A stretch of DNA of 7,281 bases. Origin: an uncultured Veillonellaceae bacterium (GTDB lineage: Bacteria > Bacillota > Negativicutes > Veillonellales > Megasphaeraceae). This document shows, one piece after another, positions 6,119 through 7,281 of the stretch. Both the position numbers and the translations under genes were made by a program. Location of the stretch: positions 1 to 7,281 of the forward strand of contig UREG01000081.1 in the NCBI GenBank assembly GCA_900546795.1, read 5' to 3'. Numbering within the stretch: the first letter of the stretch is position 1; each line of letters begins with the position of its first letter. The notes below the pieces were generated by a model that searched no databases, was not told the origin of the DNA, and saw nothing but the letters and a program-made list of their open reading frames with translations.

Positions 6119-7281
6119 TTAGAAATGGTAACCAATCTGCACAATAGCGTAATCACTCAGATCTTGGTCACTGGAAATATCAGCCAATCCTTTCATTTTT
6201 ACATTAAAGGAATAGCCGACAGTGATATCCATATTTTCTACCGGTACATAAGTTGCCGATACATGCCATGCTTTTACACCATACATATTCTGGAGATAGT
6301 ACGGATCATACGTCGTGCTGAATACACCGTTCATCCAGTCTAAGTCAAAGTAGTTGACCTGAACACCATAGGAACCCGGCACTTCATAGTCAGCGCCTTT
6401 GTAGCCCAGGTATGCAGTCCAAGCGTCGCTGTGATCCGAAATGTCAGCTTCATCTGCATCGCCTTTTAAGTTTGCACGAGTCCATTCACCGCCAAGCGTG
6501 AAATCGCCAAACGTATACGCTGCGCCAGCGCCGTATACATCGTCATATCCGCTCTTATCGGAAGGATCCTCCGTATCTATTACATCAGCATTTTTGCCCA
6601 TTTTCATGTAGAACGCATCTAAAGCCAGATTGCCAAAGTTACCGTCTACCTGTACAAAGCCAACTTCCGGCGTAGAGTCTGCATTTTCCGGAATCATGGT
6701 ATCATCCCAGTAATTGAGCGTACCGTACAAGTCGGCCTGCTGAAGATACCCATATGCACCCGTCAACGTGACGTTATCATTACCTACCCGCAGTACTGCG
6801 CCGTCAAACGTATCATCATAGAGCAGCCCCTGACCTACGAACAGTTCTGTACGGCCAGCCTGTACGTTTACATGTTCGCCGAAGTCATGGCTCAAATAGC
6901 CCAAGTCCATCCAAACATGGGAGTCATTGTTTTCGCCAAATTCCACATCATCCGACGAGATACGGACAACTGCTTCCGTATTTTCTGCTACCTGTGCATT
7001 GAACTGTACACGGGCCCGCATATCAAATTTACTGTCTTTGCCATTGCCCATTGCATCTAAGCGCTCTGTACCAAAGTCTTTATTATCGCCGCTGATTCCT
7101 TGATACCGCATACGGAAATCGCCCGTTACTTTTACGTTGCCGATTTTCTTTTCTAAAGTATCTATCCGAACGCCAAGGCTGTTCAATTCATTGGAGAATT
7201 CATCTGCCAGCTGGTTGATCACTGCACGCTGCTGCGCATCTGCTTTATCTGCATGCGCCATGGCTTTTGCCGTCATCTGCG
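6119..7281 (-). CDS. OmpM-like outer-membrane porin with SLH region (5' end outside window)
   Basis: The visible 386 residues are the C-terminal part of a porin. The frame stays open across the window edge, so the ATG at 7276 is an internal Met and the signal peptide and most of the SLH domain are missing. The segment QMTAKAMA looks like the end of an SLH repeat. Numbering from that Met, residues 8-47 form a charged heptad-like helix (AVINQLADEFSNELNSLG, then RIDTLEKKIG), a probable coiled-coil linker. VKVTGDFRMRYQG (48-60) opens the beta-barrel, which continues in alternating aromatic strands with acidic loops and ends YAIVQIGYHF, with a C-terminal Phe typical of the Bam recognition signal. 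In Negativicutes such proteins form the main general-diffusion pores and tie the outer membrane to peptidoglycan through the SLH domain. A strong terminator follows. The family assignment rests on architecture; substrate selectivity cannot be told. Confidence 0.88.
   Translation of the reverse strand, partial: QMTAKAMAHADKADAQQRAVINQLADEFSNELNSLGVRIDTLEKKIGNVKVTGDFRMRYQGISGDNKDFGTERLDAMGNGKDSKFDMRARVQFNAQVAENTEAVVRISSDDVEFGENNDSHVWMDLGYLSHDFGEHVNVQAGRTELFVGQGLLYDDTFDGAVLRVGNDNVTLTGAYGYLQQADLYGTLNYWDDTMIPENADSTPEVGFVQVDGNFGNLALDAFYMKMGKNADVIDTEDPSDKSGYDDVYGAGAAYTFGDFTLGGEWTRANLKGDADEADISDHSDAWTAYLGYKGADYEVPGSYGVQVNYFDLDWMNGVFSTTYDPYYLQNMYGVKAWHVSATYVPVENMDITVGYSFNVKMKGLADISSDQDLSDYAIVQIGYHF

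Noticed and set aside
1..7281. Mobile element, CRISPR array, prophage or defence system
   Set aside because: No transposase, integrase, direct-repeat array, toxin-antitoxin pair or restriction gene is visible, and all genes but one belong to core families.

Overview
The window is ordinary core-genome sequence with every gene on the minus strand, so transcription runs from high to low coordinates. The best clue to the organism is the partial gene at the right edge. It encodes the end of an S-layer-homology (SLH) region, a short coiled coil and then a beta-barrel ending in a C-terminal Phe. That is the plan of the OmpM-type porins of Negativicutes, the Firmicutes that keep an outer membrane (Megasphaera, Veillonella, Dialister, Selenomonas and relatives). 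Firmicute-like purine-rich ribosome binding sites, a CCA-encoding tRNA gene and a polA-mutM-coaE order like that of Bacillus fit this. The genus is inference; I could not run a search.

In order of transcription: the porin (7281 to 6119, 5' end outside the window) ends at a strong intrinsic terminator (6093-6061). A promoter that abuts the terminator's T tract (6063-6035) drives polA (6000-3436), which has its own terminator (3421-3391). A second promoter (3296-3268) then serves a tight cluster: mutM (3248-2421), coaE (2412-1798), an SLT-family lytic transglycosylase (1805-1245), a tRNA-Leu(CAG) gene (1237-1153) and a 228-residue protein of unknown function (1132-446). Gaps in this cluster are 8 nt, an 8-nt overlap, 7 nt and about 20 nt. 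Finally, a promoter overlapping the end of the unknown gene (456-428) precedes a leader with a perfect 9-bp hairpin (404-378) and then rimP (339 to 1, 3' end outside the window).

The genes cover genome maintenance (DNA polymerase I for Okazaki-fragment processing and gap repair, Fpg/MutM for oxidised purines), the last step of CoA synthesis, peptidoglycan turnover, translation (tRNA-Leu, 30S maturation factor RimP) and outer-membrane permeability. I see no mobile element, CRISPR array, prophage or defence locus. The points most worth a second look are the tRNA gene inside a protein-coding cluster, the unrecognised protein after it, and the hairpin-bearing rimP leader. Start codons were corrected for mutM, coaE and the unknown protein, whose longest open frames begin too far upstream; for the unknown protein the longest frame reads through the tRNA gene.
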